DNA of 64,000 nucleotides from Cryoendolithus antarcticus (lineage: Eukaryota > Ascomycota > Dothideomycetes > Cladosporiales > Cladosporiaceae): assembly GCA_002077065.1 (NCBI GenBank), contig NAJO01000002.1, positions 1,612,001 through 1,676,000 on the forward strand, in the 5' to 3' direction. The translations under genes and the position numbers were made by a program. Shown here piece after piece: positions 11,252 through 22,362 of this stretch (positions within the stretch are counted from its first letter, which is position 1; every line of letters begins with the position of its first letter). The notes below the pieces were generated by a model, which made no database searches, was not told the DNA's origin, and saw only the letters and a list, made by a program, of their open reading frames with translations.

Positions 11252-12196
11252 TTAGAAGAAAGCAATCGTCCTGATCTCAATGCTCTCCCTCGGCCTCGCA
11301 TCGCTCTTACTAGTCGGATCCGCAAACGCCGAATGTCCCACAAATTTCGCAACCCCCTCCTCACTATCAAAAGTCTTCAACAGTATCACCTTCCCCTCGT
11401 CCATCCCCGGAAAGTAATACCACTTATGCTCTGGACTGTACCTCAGCAAATAGTTCTCGCCATCACGATCTTGATAACGGAGGTGCAGCTTGAAGAAATC
11501 TTCTGGCGGAGAGGACGTGACGTCGCACATAGCAAGCGGGTTCTCTTCGACGGCGTGGAGAGGCTTCCAGACGTTGAGGAAGGCGTGGCGGCGCTTGAGG
11601 AGTTCGGGTGCGCGGTCGGGGAGTAGTTGAATGATGCGCTTGGGGCCTGATTCGGCGGTGTAGTCGCAGTGGACTAGTTGGACAGGGGCTCGCTGCGACG
11701 TGTCTGGGCGTCGTCAGTACGATGAGCTCTGCCAGTGAGAATCTACGTTTCACTCACTCTTCTGGTCCGTCAGTGGCTTCGCAACGTTCTTCTTCGTCCT
11801 GATAGTATGATCAAAGACCAGCACCTCCTGAGCGCCAAGAGTCTTCTTCAAGAACTCAACGATCTCGGGGTAGAACTCGCTGCGGACTGTTTCATCATCG
11901 TCCCAGGCCTTGCTGTACTTTGCTCGGAAATCGTTGAGCGAGAAGCCATGCTTATCGACGTGAAAGTCATCAGCTCGGGACCAGCCATCGTGGATGTCAA
12001 CCTCATGTGCAGCGTCACCAGGCTCATGTATGCCCTTCGACTTTTCGGTCTCGTAGAAGTAGATTTCAGTCAGTTGTGGGGACACATCTTTAGTATCTGG
12101 AAGCGATGGGAAGGCAAGTCAGCAGACGGTTACATGAAGATATGTACATGATATGTAAATGTTGAGTCGAGCTGCATGACCATGGGTAAAGTTCAT
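11252..12196 (-). CDS. CmcJ / GA4-desaturase family oxidoreductase
   Basis: Three exons, 12196-12148, 12096-11758 and 11703-11252, give 279 aa. The family includes fungal AsaB-like hydroxylases/desaturases and the CmcJ component of cephamycin 7-alpha-methoxylation. Members resemble Fe(II)/2-oxoglutarate enzymes and often sit in secondary-metabolite clusters. Visible landmarks are the N-terminal ARLNIYI segment, EVLVFDHTIRTKK near the middle, the H-x-D pair in QLVHCDYT just after the second intron, LNVWKPLHAVEENPLAMCD, and the conserved end with WYYFPGMDEGKVILLKTFDS and GHSAFADP. The first exon encodes only 16 residues; this start was chosen because its 51-bp intron joins in frame and supplies the conserved ARLN motif. 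The start lies 88 bp after the GST stop on the same strand. Substrate unknown. Confidence 0.85.
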
Positions 12197-12283
12197 TATT
12201 GGCTGCTGCTGTCCGCTCGCCTGTTCCTCGGTTTGGCAGCTCTGTATAGTGCTCAGCTGGGAGCGGTGAGAGTCATGTGAAAG

Positions 12284-12997
12284 TCACTTACAGTTCAAGG
12301 TTGCCTTCACACTACCTCCACTCCCGTTCGCACCATTCGTAGACTGCTTCTTGTTCGGCAACAACGCCTTCTCCACGGCACCCTGCGTCTTCTGCCAGCA
12401 CGGCAGCTTCTCAATTTCCTGGATCCAGCGCGTTATGCCAGGGTAGTTCTTCAAAGGCAGCTTCTGCTCTCGCCACAGGTGCATCGGCGAGGCTATAGCA
12501 ATGTCTGCAATCGTCACCTCATTCCCAGCGATCCACTTCTGCTTCGACAGCGTCATCTCGAGCACCTTAGCGAGCTTGTGGAAGTTCGGCTCTTCGGCAG
12601 ACAGCGCAGCTTGGTCCGGCTTGCCACCAAGTAGCTCCTGGACCACGTTCTGGACGATGTAGACGTAGCAGCTTGGGAACCATACGGACGCCTCCCAGAG
12701 CAACCAGCGGTTGACATCTGCGCGGCGTTTCGGATCGACCGGGTACGCTGAGCTGCCGCCCTGTTTGATGTCTGCAGCGTACTGCATGATGGCGTTGCTC
12801 TCCGTCAATACGAGATCGCCATCAGTGGCAGCTGGTACGGTGGCGCAGGGATTGATCTTGGTGAAAGATGGGTCCTTGTGTCCGCCATTGAAGTAGTCGA
12901 TGTTGACGAGCTCAAAGTCGGTACCGATGAGGTCCACGCCGGCTAGGACCTTCCTGCAATTGATTGTGCACGGATCGAGGTAGATCTTGAGAACCAT
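12284..12997 (-). CDS. Glutathione S-transferase
   Basis: 237 aa in one coding exon. The N-terminal thioredoxin-fold domain shows TINCRKVLAG at the usual active-site position, the cis-proline region CATVPAATDGDLVL and the glutathione-contact motif ESNAIMQYAAD. The all-helical C-terminal domain carries the N-capping/hydrophobic-staple segment GNEVTIADIAIASPM. It should conjugate glutathione to electrophiles or act as a carrier or isomerase, in the cytosol. The last 20 residues are Asn/Gly/Ser-rich. The stop lies inside a GTAAGT sequence (AACTGTAAGTGA), so an alternative spliced C-terminus is possible. Upstream, a GTAAGT at 13071 and a TTTGCAG ending at 13032 suggest a small 5' UTR intron, though at 40 bp it would be short. 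The CmcJ-type gene follows directly on the same strand. Confidence 0.9.
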   Translation of the reverse strand: MVLKIYLDPCTINCRKVLAGVDLIGTDFELVNIDYFNGGHKDPSFTKINPCATVPAATDGDLVLTESNAIMQYAADIKQGGSSAYPVDPKRRADVNRWLLWEASVWFPSCYVYIVQNVVQELLGGKPDQAALSAEEPNFHKLAKVLEMTLSKQKWIAGNEVTIADIAIASPMHLWREQKLPLKNYPGITRWIQEIEKLPCWQKTQGAVEKALLPNKKQSTNGANGSGGSVKATLNCK

Positions 12998-14722
12998 CTT
13001 GACGATATGCGCGGATTTGAGGGCAAGAAAGCTGCAAATTGTCTGACAGGAGGAAGATGAAGCTCACTTACAAGGGTCCTTATGCAATCCAGAGCCTCGG
13101 ACGGCCAAGGGTCTTATAGCTGGCGAGATTCGTGGGCCGTACCACCTTCACAAAGCCATATTCCCGTAACCTTCGATCACCCCACAATGCGGGGTTGGTA
13201 AGGCGCGAGGCGATTTGGGCGTTGGCAGCATGTCTTTTGTCACTGGCTGTAGTGGTGGTGGCAGTGTCTCCAAGCATGCAGGTAGCCCCTCGTCTCCCTC
13301 CAACGGTCTCCGGTCGGCCGATATTTTCGCGTTGACACAATTCCAAATGGCTATGCGGAAGGAAGCTGTACGTTCACAGGACCACAACGATGCTGAGCAG
13401 CGCGTCGGAGGCCAGGCGTACAGTAGGGACTAGAGCGATAGCTCAAGCGTCTGAGCCTCATGGGGCGTGAGTCTAGCTGCCAACACAATACGTGTACGTC
13501 GTGGGCAGATCACTGCGTCAGGGAGCGCGGCGAGGTAGAGATGTTGGCGGACAAGCTCGAATGCCAAGAAGCGGAAGAACTCCGCGTCATTTCTTCCCTT
13601 CCAGCAACGGATTAATACCATACACACCCTCATCGTATCATATCCGACCGTCGAGTTTGCTCGGTAACGCTGGTACACTCGCGGCAGGCGCGACACACAT
13701 GAGAACTCCTGGCTTAGTATTCGACTCTGGGTTGACATCGAGGATCGTCACAATGAAATGCTAATACGTCCTCAGCCTATGGGCATCAAAATTATCCCTT
13801 GAAATCCGGGCCAGATGGAACAGACGAGTCTCCAAGTGCAGGCTCACGGAGCAAGTAAGGAACGCGCATAACGATGGTTTATGCTGCTTCGAATGCGACA
13901 GGTGGCAAGCATGTCCACTCCGGAAAGCGTGGATTCATCAGCGCCCATGCCTTAGAGTACGCAGACCTACGCACTGTTGGCAGACTAGAGCCCACGATAC
14001 CTGGAACACTTCACCTTGACAATTGCCTTACTAGCACGACGAGACTCTGAGGCTTTCTCGAGTCGGTAGCATTTTAAAGGTCCCCTGCTTCTATGGATGG
14101 AAATAATACACAAGTTGCAGAAATCGCAAGGGATGTGCCATCGAGAATGACTACCACGGCTATGTCATTCGGCCGCCCTCCTCAAACCACCAGCATTGAT
14201 ACTTACCGCCGCCAATTCGGACGAGCTCTACGTCTGCCACAACAAAACTATCTCCATGGTCACCAACGTCGAGGTCACCACCAATGACTACCGGATTATC
14301 TATTGTGTCATATAAGTCGACTGACTGAGGTGTGCCGAATAGACATTGTGCTGACCACCACAAGTCGTCCCATTGGGCTTCCAAGCACTATACAGAACTT
14401 CGCTGAGTCACAAGTTCAGCAACTGGCGGAGGGTCTGCTACTTGGACCAATAAGCGGCGCTGCAAAGGGACTGACTCTGAGTATGCACACGAACTCGGTA
14501 AAGTCAATTGCTGTAGAGACCATAGTACCACTGACTGGCAAGTAAGTGTCCTCAATCACTCGCACACGATAATATATGCAACGTCCTCTCTCTGTTTCGC
14601 GTTTTTCCCGTATCGCATCAAATCAGCTACATTTTCACCATCAAGATCAAAATAGACCATCACAAGTCAGCGAAATCAACGAGAAGCATCACATTTTCCG
14701 GCTCACTCGCAAGCACATCATC
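12998..14722. other. Long divergent intergenic region with exon-like segment
   Basis: About 1.7 kb between the GST gene (-) and the orphan gene (+). No recognised gene. Around 14,090-14,545 there are coding-like stretches on both strands bounded by splice-like sites: GTAAGT at 14541 on plus, and TATAG..GTAAGT flanking about 14,395-14,220 on minus. I could not assemble a complete model. Confidence 0.4.
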
Positions 14723-15280
14723 ATGTGCCGCCTCCCTTGGCACACTGTTCGCGTTGACTCGCCGGTCGATAGTCAGATCATCGCTCCCGAGGTCATCATC
14801 TCCCACGCAGACTGGGACGCCTACCTCGCCCGCTACCCACTCAACAAAGCCGAAGATATGCCATCATATCACTGTGCTCGCAAACAAGCTTATCATCACA
14901 CCTTCTTCCGCGCGACTATCGACACTTCAGAGCAGATCTTCTACCGGCAATTCACGGGCCCGATGTTTGCTCCTGGCCAGGGGATGAAGACCGCGAATGA
15001 GGTAGCGAGGCAAGCAAAATACCTCTCCGTGAAAGTCAAGTTGTTCGAACATCAAACCGAGAGAGCCCTGTTGGGAGTGACGAGAGTGGTGAAGATGTGC
15101 AAGGGGGCCAAGGTGGTGGAGATTGAACTCGAGTTCGATCTGGGAAATGAGTGGAGAGCGAGGATGATCCAGAGTGAAGTGGTGAAGGCGACCAAGTCAG
15201 GGCTATGGGAGGGGATCAGGGTCTATGTGAGGTTGACGGGCAGAGAGGGATTGTACGATGACTGGAATGAATGGGACTGA
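14723..15280 (+). CDS. Orphan protein, 185 aa
   Basis: Single exon starting at MCRLPWHTVRVDS. An in-frame upstream ATG at 14576 would add 49 residues of low-information sequence, so the later start is preferred. I do not recognise a family. There is no signal peptide or membrane segment. The sequence is balanced and looks globular: an aromatic/His-rich first half (YHCARKQAYHHTFFRATID), then alternating hydrophobic strands and basic residues (VVKMCKGAKVVEIELEFDL) that suggest an alpha/beta or beta-sandwich fold. It ends in an acidic/aromatic YDDWNEWD. Codon use resembles neighbouring genes, which supports it being real. Confidence 0.6.
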   Translation: MCRLPWHTVRVDSPVDSQIIAPEVIISHADWDAYLARYPLNKAEDMPSYHCARKQAYHHTFFRATIDTSEQIFYRQFTGPMFAPGQGMKTANEVARQAKYLSVKVKLFEHQTERALLGVTRVVKMCKGAKVVEIELEFDLGNEWRARMIQSEVVKATKSGLWEGIRVYVRLTGREGLYDDWNEWD

Positions 15281-15601
15281 GGGGAAGGGGGAGACGAACT
15301 TAAGGCATTGAAGCGTTTTTGCATAGCGGGCGCTGGCGAAGATACCACTCTGTATTGATGGCTTCTTCGCGATACATTCTCTCGTCTCTTGCTGGCGACG
15401 TACGTTGTGTTCTATGTTCTCCTCGTGATGCAAGTGAAGTCGGATTGATCACTGTCGCAGCACCTGACTCGTGATAATTTCGTCATGGGCTGGGTGAAAT
15501 CCGGGGCATTGCAGCTGCAGTTCGGACGTTCGACTTTCTGGCCAGCTGGCAGAGCAGCTTGACTACATACAACACCGACCTTACGTTCTCCTGTAGCAGC
15601 A
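15281..15601. other. Short intergenic region
   Basis: 321 bp between co-directional genes; should contain the IRC22 promoter. Nothing specific recognised. Confidence 0.5.
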
Positions 15602-16580
15602 ATGATCTCCTTGAAGCTTACATCGCTCGCCCTCGTGGCTCTTCGTGCGCTCAGCGCCGTAGCGCAGCTTCCCGATGGCATTGAGGTACGGTAGTCCAAG
15701 TTCGGTCCACTTACCCATGCCACGTGCTCATACATACCATCGCAGGTCGAAAGCGTCGAAGAGCTCGAAGATGCGATAGACGACCCGTCGAAGCTCCAAT
15801 CCACTACCCTCAACGTCAAGATCTCCACCACCTTCCCCGACTCGGAAGTCTTTGGTGTTAAGCTCGTGAACGGACACCCCACGCGCGCAGTCCTCGATAT
15901 CAACAACCAAGAACCCGAGCCGATCAAGGTCATCCTCGCCGGTGGCTTCTTGACAACACCGAACACGGCTGGCGCTCCGAGCCCGCCTGTGATCGTGCGG
16001 AACTTGACGAGCCAGCGATACTCGCTGCAGATCCCTGCAGGCGAGAGCCAGAGCGTCACGTATTCGTTCGCAACGGAACTGCACCCGCAGGATCTGAGGC
16101 TGAATATTGCGGCGATCTTGCAGGATGCGAAGGGTGATGTTGTGGAGACGCTGGCGTACAATGAGACTGTGAGCATTGTGGAGGCGCCATTGAGCTTCTT
16201 TGACCCGCAAATGTATGATCTTCGTGTCTCTTTGCTATGCCACCTGAACTGGCCACTGATTGTGTCACAGCATCTTTCTCTACCTTTTCCTCCTCGCAGC
16301 CTTCGGTGGTGTGTGCTACTTCATCTACAAGACCTGGATCTCCACCCTCTTCCCGCAAAAGCGTCGCGGAGGCAAGGGCGGCGAGCGCGCTCAGCGATCT
16401 TCCGGCGGCTCGAAGAAAGTGGACCCGGCTGATCAAGTCTCGGTTGTTGGAGCTGATGGACCTGCTGTGACAAGTGGCGCAAAGGCTTATGATCAGAGCT
16501 GGATCCCAGCCGAACATCTCAAACGTCCGGAAGCACGAAGAGTGGGAAGCGGACGCCCGAAGAGTAGGCAGGCTGCTTAG
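15602..16580 (+). CDS. IRC22: Translocon-associated protein alpha-like ER protein (Irc22)
   Basis: Three exons, 15602-15685, 15746-16212 and 16271-16580, give 286 aa. The N-terminal signal peptide LKLTSLALVALRALSAVAQ is followed by an acidic stretch (ESVEELEDAIDD). A lumenal beta-sandwich-like domain follows, with VILAGGFLTTP, IVRNLTSQRYSLQIPAGE and YSFATELHPQDLRLNI. It is the region shared by animal TRAP-alpha/SSR1 and fungal Irc22. One membrane span (FLYLFLLAAFGGVCYFIY) precedes a basic cytosolic tail. The type I topology and length fit the family. In animals the protein assists the Sec61 translocon; the fungal protein is linked by name to recombination-centre phenotypes but is expected to act in the ER. 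The third exon begins exactly at the membrane span. Confidence 0.88.
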
Positions 16581-17607
16581 AAGGCTCCTGTGCCTGCAAG
16601 GAGATTCGTGACCAAGAGAAGAGGTACTACGGACGTCAGCACAGAGGAATCTGCTCTCTCGAGCAGTCCGAGGATCCTGCTTGATCCCTACCGTGGCCTC
16701 GAATGAAGGAGCTGGCCCGAACGAGGAAAGTAGGCTGGATGAGGGCGATCTGTCCGTACGCACGGAGGAGCCATGGGCTGGAACAACAATCGGGCAACGC
16801 AGTGTGACCTGTTGATATTTGGGGTCGTGTAAGTATGCAGGACACATCACGCCCAATCGCTTATCCATCTTCTTCGCTTCATCGCTTGCTTCTCATTGTT
16901 TGACCCGTTGCCACCTCGTGACGCTACCTTTACTCTGGGTACCATATGGCTGACCCGAACAGGATCTCGGTCGCATCAGCTTGGAGTGTGCTACTCGATT
17001 CGGTCTATGGCACAAATGGTGGCATTGCTGAGATCTTGCAGGCATCTGAGCCGGTACACCTATAGTCCACTAGTCTACTGCTTGCTCATCAGGATGCGTC
17101 GAGTACAAACATGTCTCCACGTCGAAGACCCAGGCCTCAGAAGCCTTGATCGCGACTTCCCCACCAGGCCCTCCCTCACACGCGCTTTCCTTGCCACACA
17201 GCACCTCGCCGCCACGATCAGACTGGCTCTCCTACATCGCGAGCTAGTGGCTGTCGACTTTCTTATTTCAGCCTCTTCCGAAGTGCACAACTCATCGGTG
17301 GCTGTGGGGAAATATATTTACGTGACCTATTCTTGACTCGCACCTATAGCGTTGAAGCTGCAAAGCGTACGCATATTACACGGGCGACAAGATACACATA
17401 TCTGCGACTACAGTACCGCCAATGCCAGGGGCAAGTCACTCCGTGAATGCCAGAACATGTGGCACTCGGCATGTACCAGGCATGTGCTGCTATGGACAAC
17501 ACGATATGCTCTCGCCTCGAGAGACCGGTCGATCTGACGGCCAAGATCATCGCGCGTTCCGCAACACCATCACACATACCAACACCCAGACAATTCGGGG
17601 AACGACC
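16581..17607. other. Intergenic, 1 kb
   Basis: Between two plus-strand genes. Short frames only on either strand, no repeat, no RNA gene recognised. It should include the IRC22 3' UTR and the next promoter. Confidence 0.5.
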
Positions 17608-18753
17608 ATGATTTCGATCCGACTTTGGCTCTTGCATGGCGTGCTGGGCATACTCCTTCTTTGGTCAGTACTCGACTGGCTCGTACCTCTAGACGATGAC
17701 ATTGCACCCGTGGAGCCAACCTACGACGCCTATCAACCCACCAACCTCGTCCGAGTCCGACCTCGGGCCCTCATCACACAATCAGGAGACTATAAGAGGG
17801 CTGTGAAGAAAGGGAAGGCCATCATCTGCGGCTTTGGGGACCCTTCTAAGATGCCAGCTGCGAAGTTCACCAAGGTGTCGGACCTCAAAGACTGGGGTTG
17901 GGACTCCACGGAGATGGCCGCAGCTGATGTGACCGGTACACTCAAGAACTTCGTGGAGGCGCTGAAGCAGAAGCAATTGCCGACTACTTCGCCACCAGTC
18001 AAGGGCGTGAGCTGGCGCCATGTACGGAATACCACCCATGACAACGTATTCTACCCGGTACGATCACTTACCAAATTACCCTGAAATGGCTAAAGCTGAC
18101 GTAGCGCATGTCACAGGCTACCGGAGGGCGCTACGATGTCCTCTTCGAACTCGGCAAAGGCCTGATCGTACCCGCATCCTCCTACGGACCATCTTGGTAC
18201 CTTAGTCACAAGTCTGGCCCGTCAGCGAACCTACCACCAAACACGCCTTTGCCCAAAGTGAGCGTCTGGTCTGACGTCTCGTTCCTCACCTGGTTACAAG
18301 GCACCAACGACCAGAACCGGCAAACCCTGCATTACGTGGTTAACATCAATTGCATCAACCAGACTTCAATCGACGTGGTCAGCGCAGCGCTAAAGCGAGA
18401 TGGCGTCAAGAACGGCATACCGCCGAAGTGGCCTGGTCACACATTTGCTCAGCTCAGACCTGGGCCGTTCACGAGGAACGATGCTTATGCTGCTGTGCTT
18501 GGGACCCCGAATATACTTGGCAGTGGGTGGCTAGTGGTAAGTGTCACGCATTTACAATTTCCCTGCCATTGCTGAATCTCCGCAGCTTCAACATCAACAG
18601 CAGCTGGGCAAGAAACGTGTCGGTGGCATTACCGTATGGGACTCAAGCGGCAATCAAAACAATGATGGACTGTTCCAGTTGAGCGTAATGGTCGAGGTGA
18701 TCCCAATCACTTGCGCGGATCAGGGGAAGGACGATGGATGCCAACCAAGCTGA
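17608..18753 (+). CDS. Orphan signal-anchored protein, 345 aa
   Basis: Three exons, 17608-18057, 18117-18536 and 18586-18753, all phase 0. A hydrophobic N-terminus (RLWLLHGVLGILLLWSVLDW) should act as signal anchor or signal peptide, placing the rest in the secretory pathway. The body has a conserved-looking NTTHDNVFYP stretch at the first intron, then GGRYDVLFELGKGLIVPASS and YGPSWYLSHK. It ends with a Cys pair (ITCADQGKDDGC). I do not recognise a named domain. The intron placement, with consensus donors and clean frame continuity, makes the gene model credible. A secreted or membrane-tethered product is an inference from the N-terminus. No catalytic motif is evident. Confidence 0.7.
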
Positions 18754-21570
18754 AGGTTTCACGAGATCAGACCTTCTGTGCTGGGTCACGCCAGTGGCGC
18801 CGCTAGCCCTTTCGTATGAACACATCAGGACCATCGCGCATTACTGCCAACAAGCACGACACTACCCGATGAGGGAAGCTTTGGACACCAGCATGGCACA
18901 AGTTAGAGACACGATCTTTGTACGGTCCAGGATATTATTTTCTTCGCTCCCGCAGGCTTGACTTGCGCTCCCACCAGCACTGAACGCTTCATCTGCTTTT
19001 GCAAAGCCTATCAAGACCCTCCGACTGCCACCGCGCTGAGCTTCCATCTAATGATCGCACCGAAGTAGCTGAACAACGCGGCTTTCTCGGGCTCTTTGGT
19101 GGTAACCTATGCTCATTCATACGTCTCGGCTGCTGTCTAAAATTCCGTGCTGTCGTATGGTTGCAGCTATGTGTTGCCTTGTGCGCTTTCGCCCGTAGAA
19201 GATGAGCGCGCATAATGGAAACACTCATACACATCCTTCTCCGCACTCTCAGACTAGCACATGTCAATATCGTACAGAATTGTGAAACGACTATTGCTGG
19301 CTCTCCCTTTTGCTCTCTCACTGTGATAGCCAACATTCTAGTTGAATTGTGTCCGAGCGGTCTGTCGCATCAGCAGAGACGGTCGACTGTGCGAGTGAAG
19401 GATGCCGAGACCTCAAGAGGGTCAATTGGACGCTGTGAACCGCTATGAGAGATGACCTAGGCGTGGAAGTGCACTCAAAGCATTTCCCCCCCGCCACGTT
19501 CAATCCGTTCACCACATTCGGAAGTAGTCCATTGATGTGCAGCTGCCACCCTGATTGGAGAATCTCCACTGCGACCGATTGCCGTGATGTCTATGCAGCA
19601 TCTGTGCCCTTGTGCACGAGGACGACGTCGGTCTGGATCACTCAGAAAGCCAGCGTGACAGTCATATGAAGTCACGAACCACTTGCCTAGTTTGGACTGG
19701 CCACAATTGTCGTGAAACATGAGGCAGCATAAGTTGTGTGCGCAGCAAAGCGGTGCTGTAGCAAGCGACTGAGTCGCCCACATCCATAGTGTGGTTTCGC
19801 GGCCTATCAAATTGGTAAACCGAAACACTGATTCGTGTGCGTTATGGCCGTCAAGTGCACACTCTGGCCGCTGGTGTGCGTAGTCGCTGTGCTGCTGACG
19901 AGTCTCTCTACGTGCTTGTTGCTCAGCCGCAGTGATGGAGGCCCCGGCCTGTCCACGCTCGAGATGCTTGCGGGAAAGAGAAGCTTCATTCGTGCAGAAC
20001 TTCGGAAGGTCGCGCGCCCCTCGGCCCTCAGCTACCGGGGGCACGCAGAAGGCAACAGCACAAATGGTCCCAATAGCGAGCAAAGCAACAGTGTGATCGA
20101 GAGTGCGAACGGTCAGCGCGGAGCAGAGGACGATGACTAACGAAGATGAGTACGATCTGCTCACTGTGTATGAAAAGAAGGATATCTTTGATGACGCCGT
20201 TGGTCGTGTAAAACGCTTCTATACATACTGCAGGACCCGGAGAACGCACCGAAGTCGGCATTCATAGCATTCCCGGGTCTGGCTGATTAGGCTTGGGATC
20301 ACCAGCCCTCCGCGATGGCAACGCAGCAATTCCGCATCTCCTCGGACCTTTCTGCGCGGCTGCATGTCTAGACGGACGAGCACCGCCTAATGTTGTGGTG
20401 AAGTGGAACCACGCGAGGATAACGACTCATGTCGAAAATGGTCAGAGTGTCGAGAGCAGGGCCGGATGTTCCAGCCATCGTCCACCTCTAGGGAGCAGGC
20501 ATCGTTCGAAGCGCTGATAGGGTAGGCCGCCGCGGCAAGTCTGCAAGTGATTGATAGCGCTGACTTCTCAGGACACCTAACGTGCAAGGCTCTGCATGGC
20601 TGATGGCACAGCACCACGAGGCACTGGGTCGGGGGTCGATTGAATCAATAATGGTGTGGCAACACCGCTGGGGTCAGGGCGAACGTCCAGGTGGTATTAC
20701 AGCCGATATTGCGATCAAGTTTGCACCAGCAACTCGGCTGCGCAGGAGGGCTCGATCGCGCGTGTCGGGCGATTGAGGGGCGTTATTCGTCCAGCCTGGA
20801 ATCCTCATGCTGGATCATGCGATGGCGACTCTAATGTCGAGCGCAGATGAGGATACAAGTCTGTCACCGGCCTGAGTATCGGCATTTATGACCTCCAATG
20901 CCGCTCACTCTGTGCGAAGGCCGTGCCCGCTCCATCGTTGGCTGGGGCTATGGTACCGAGGTTGTAGTGTTTGCAATACTTGACCTCGTCGAGTCCTGTG
21001 ACATTGTCGAGCCTGGAAATACCCAAGCGACACAATGTCTTTCTTTTGGCGGTACGACGTAAGGCTCTTGTGTATGAGATGATGCTTGACCTAGCTCTGC
21101 TGCAGGTACGAAGGTATCTGTCGAAGCATTCATGCAACTTTCTCCTGTTGGTCTGGTGATGTGCATGCGTCAGTACAGTACATTAGAACATGGAGTGCCG
21201 GCGCTCAGTTGCTTGTGTCGGTGCAGACTCTCGACCGCATCGGAAGTCCGCCAGCCTGCGCACTCACTGAACAGGTTACTGAACGCGAGCGTCTCGCGTT
21301 CATCAAATTAAGCGTGTTACGGGAGATCGTCCCGCACCTCGTGGCTCTGACAGTGACATCACGACTAACGCGAGCATGCCAGTCGTGGCCAGTCCGTGAT
21401 GCGCGATCACAGTGACGATGGATTTGACGTAGCGGCACAGTAGTACTTAGGTAGGTCTTGCTACAGGTGTACTTCGAGCTTCTTCATTGCTGTTTGTCTA
21501 TATTCGAGCATCTAACCTTCTGACCTACCAGCCGCAGCAGCCCAATCAGTCCACCCGACACATCAACGCT
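18754..21570. other. Gene-poor gap, 2.8 kb
   Basis: The longest gap in the window. Base composition is not strongly AT-rich, so RIP-degraded transposon sequence is not evident, and no transposase or reverse transcriptase motif appears. The best small frame runs 19844-20140 (+). A 229-codon minus frame (19475-20164) overlaps it but has no recognisable features and looks like chance. Confidence 0.5.
19844..20140 (+). CDS. Possible small membrane or secreted protein, 98 aa
   Basis: An ATG in a favourable context (ATGGCC) opens a 98-codon frame with a strongly hydrophobic leader (LWPLVCVVAVLLTSLSTCLL). A polar, Ser/Asn/Glu-rich mature part follows and ends GQRGAEDDD. The layout is that of a small secreted or anchored protein, but there is no intron, no recognised family and only one disulphide-capable cysteine cluster, in the leader. 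It lies alone in a 2.8-kb gap and overlaps an antisense frame. It may be a chance ORF. Confidence 0.25.
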   Translation: MAVKCTLWPLVCVVAVLLTSLSTCLLLSRSDGGPGLSTLEMLAGKRSFIRAELRKVARPSALSYRGHAEGNSTNGPNSEQSNSVIESANGQRGAEDDD

Positions 21571-22362
21571 ATGGGCGTCTCCCTCAGCACCGCGCGCTAC
21601 CTCGCGCCAGCGTCCTTCATCTTCGACTTCGCAGCCCAGCAGTATGGCCTCAACTCGAAGCCCAATATGCTGGACATCCATAACCGCAACCTCTCCTTCT
21701 GGTCCCCCCAACCCTACTTCATCGGTGCTTTCTTCACACCACAACAGTTCTTTCAGGTCGCGTGGCTGTACAGACTGTGGAAGCTCAGCCCCAACAAGCC
21801 AAATGAGAAGAAAGAATTAGACGAAATGGTCAAATATGCTCCATACTACGCTGTCGGGAACCTGTGCATCGGCACTTGGATGATCTTCTGGAACACGGAG
21901 CAACTGAAGATTGCCAACATCTTCGTGTGGGTCAACAGCTTGACACAGCTCTTCTACTGTTTCACGCAATTGCAACCGAGTAAGTACTTCCAAGCCAATC
22001 CGTGACGAGCAATTGAGCACTAAATGTCCATGTCAGTGAACACCAAGAGCTGGGACAGCATTCTGACGCACGTCGTTGCGAAATCATTCGCTGGCATTGG
22101 CGTACTTGATCTTGTGCACAATACCAGCGTGGCGTACTTCAAGGACGCTGCGCCGTCCACCGCCATTAAAGCAATCACTGGGCTCGGTTTCGCCGGTTTG
22201 GCAGCAGGCAGTGACTGGATCCTCGGTGGCTGCCTCGTTTACGATCTTATCGCTCTCAGCGTTGGCCAGTCCATCTACGGGTCCAGCTCGTGGAGTCAGA
22301 TGCTTGGAGGATTCGCAGTTGGCACGGCAGCTATCGTGGGTCTGAGGAATTACATCAAGTAG
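21571..22362 (+). CDS. Conserved multi-pass membrane protein of unknown function
   Basis: Two exons, 21571-21979 and 22037-22362, join as CCG-A|TG-AAC and give 244 aa. I recall close relatives across Pezizomycotina that share the opening ARYLAPASFIFDFAAQQYGL, the NLSFWSPQPYFIGAFFTPQQ segment and a W-rich first helix, but no function is assigned. Hydrophobic segments are visible around FFTPQQFFQVAWLYRLW, YYAVGNLCIGTWMIFW, ANIFVWVNSLTQLFYCF, AITGLGFAGLAAGSDWIL and MLGGFAVGTAAIVGL. That suggests five or six membrane spans with short loops. There is no signal peptide or transport motif. Conservation of several Trp/Phe residues suggests a structural membrane role (inference). Confidence 0.8.

Noticed and set aside
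15412..16176. 254-codon minus-strand frame
   Set aside because: Antisense to IRC22 exons; no domain, and the plus strand has consensus introns.
19475..20164. 229-codon minus-strand frame in the gene-poor gap
   Set aside because: No domain, no splice support, and its Arg/Cys/His-rich composition is like random frames; kept only as a note.
18754..21570. Degenerate transposon in the long gap
   Set aside because: No terminal repeats, no transposase or polymerase motif, and no AT-rich RIP-like composition.
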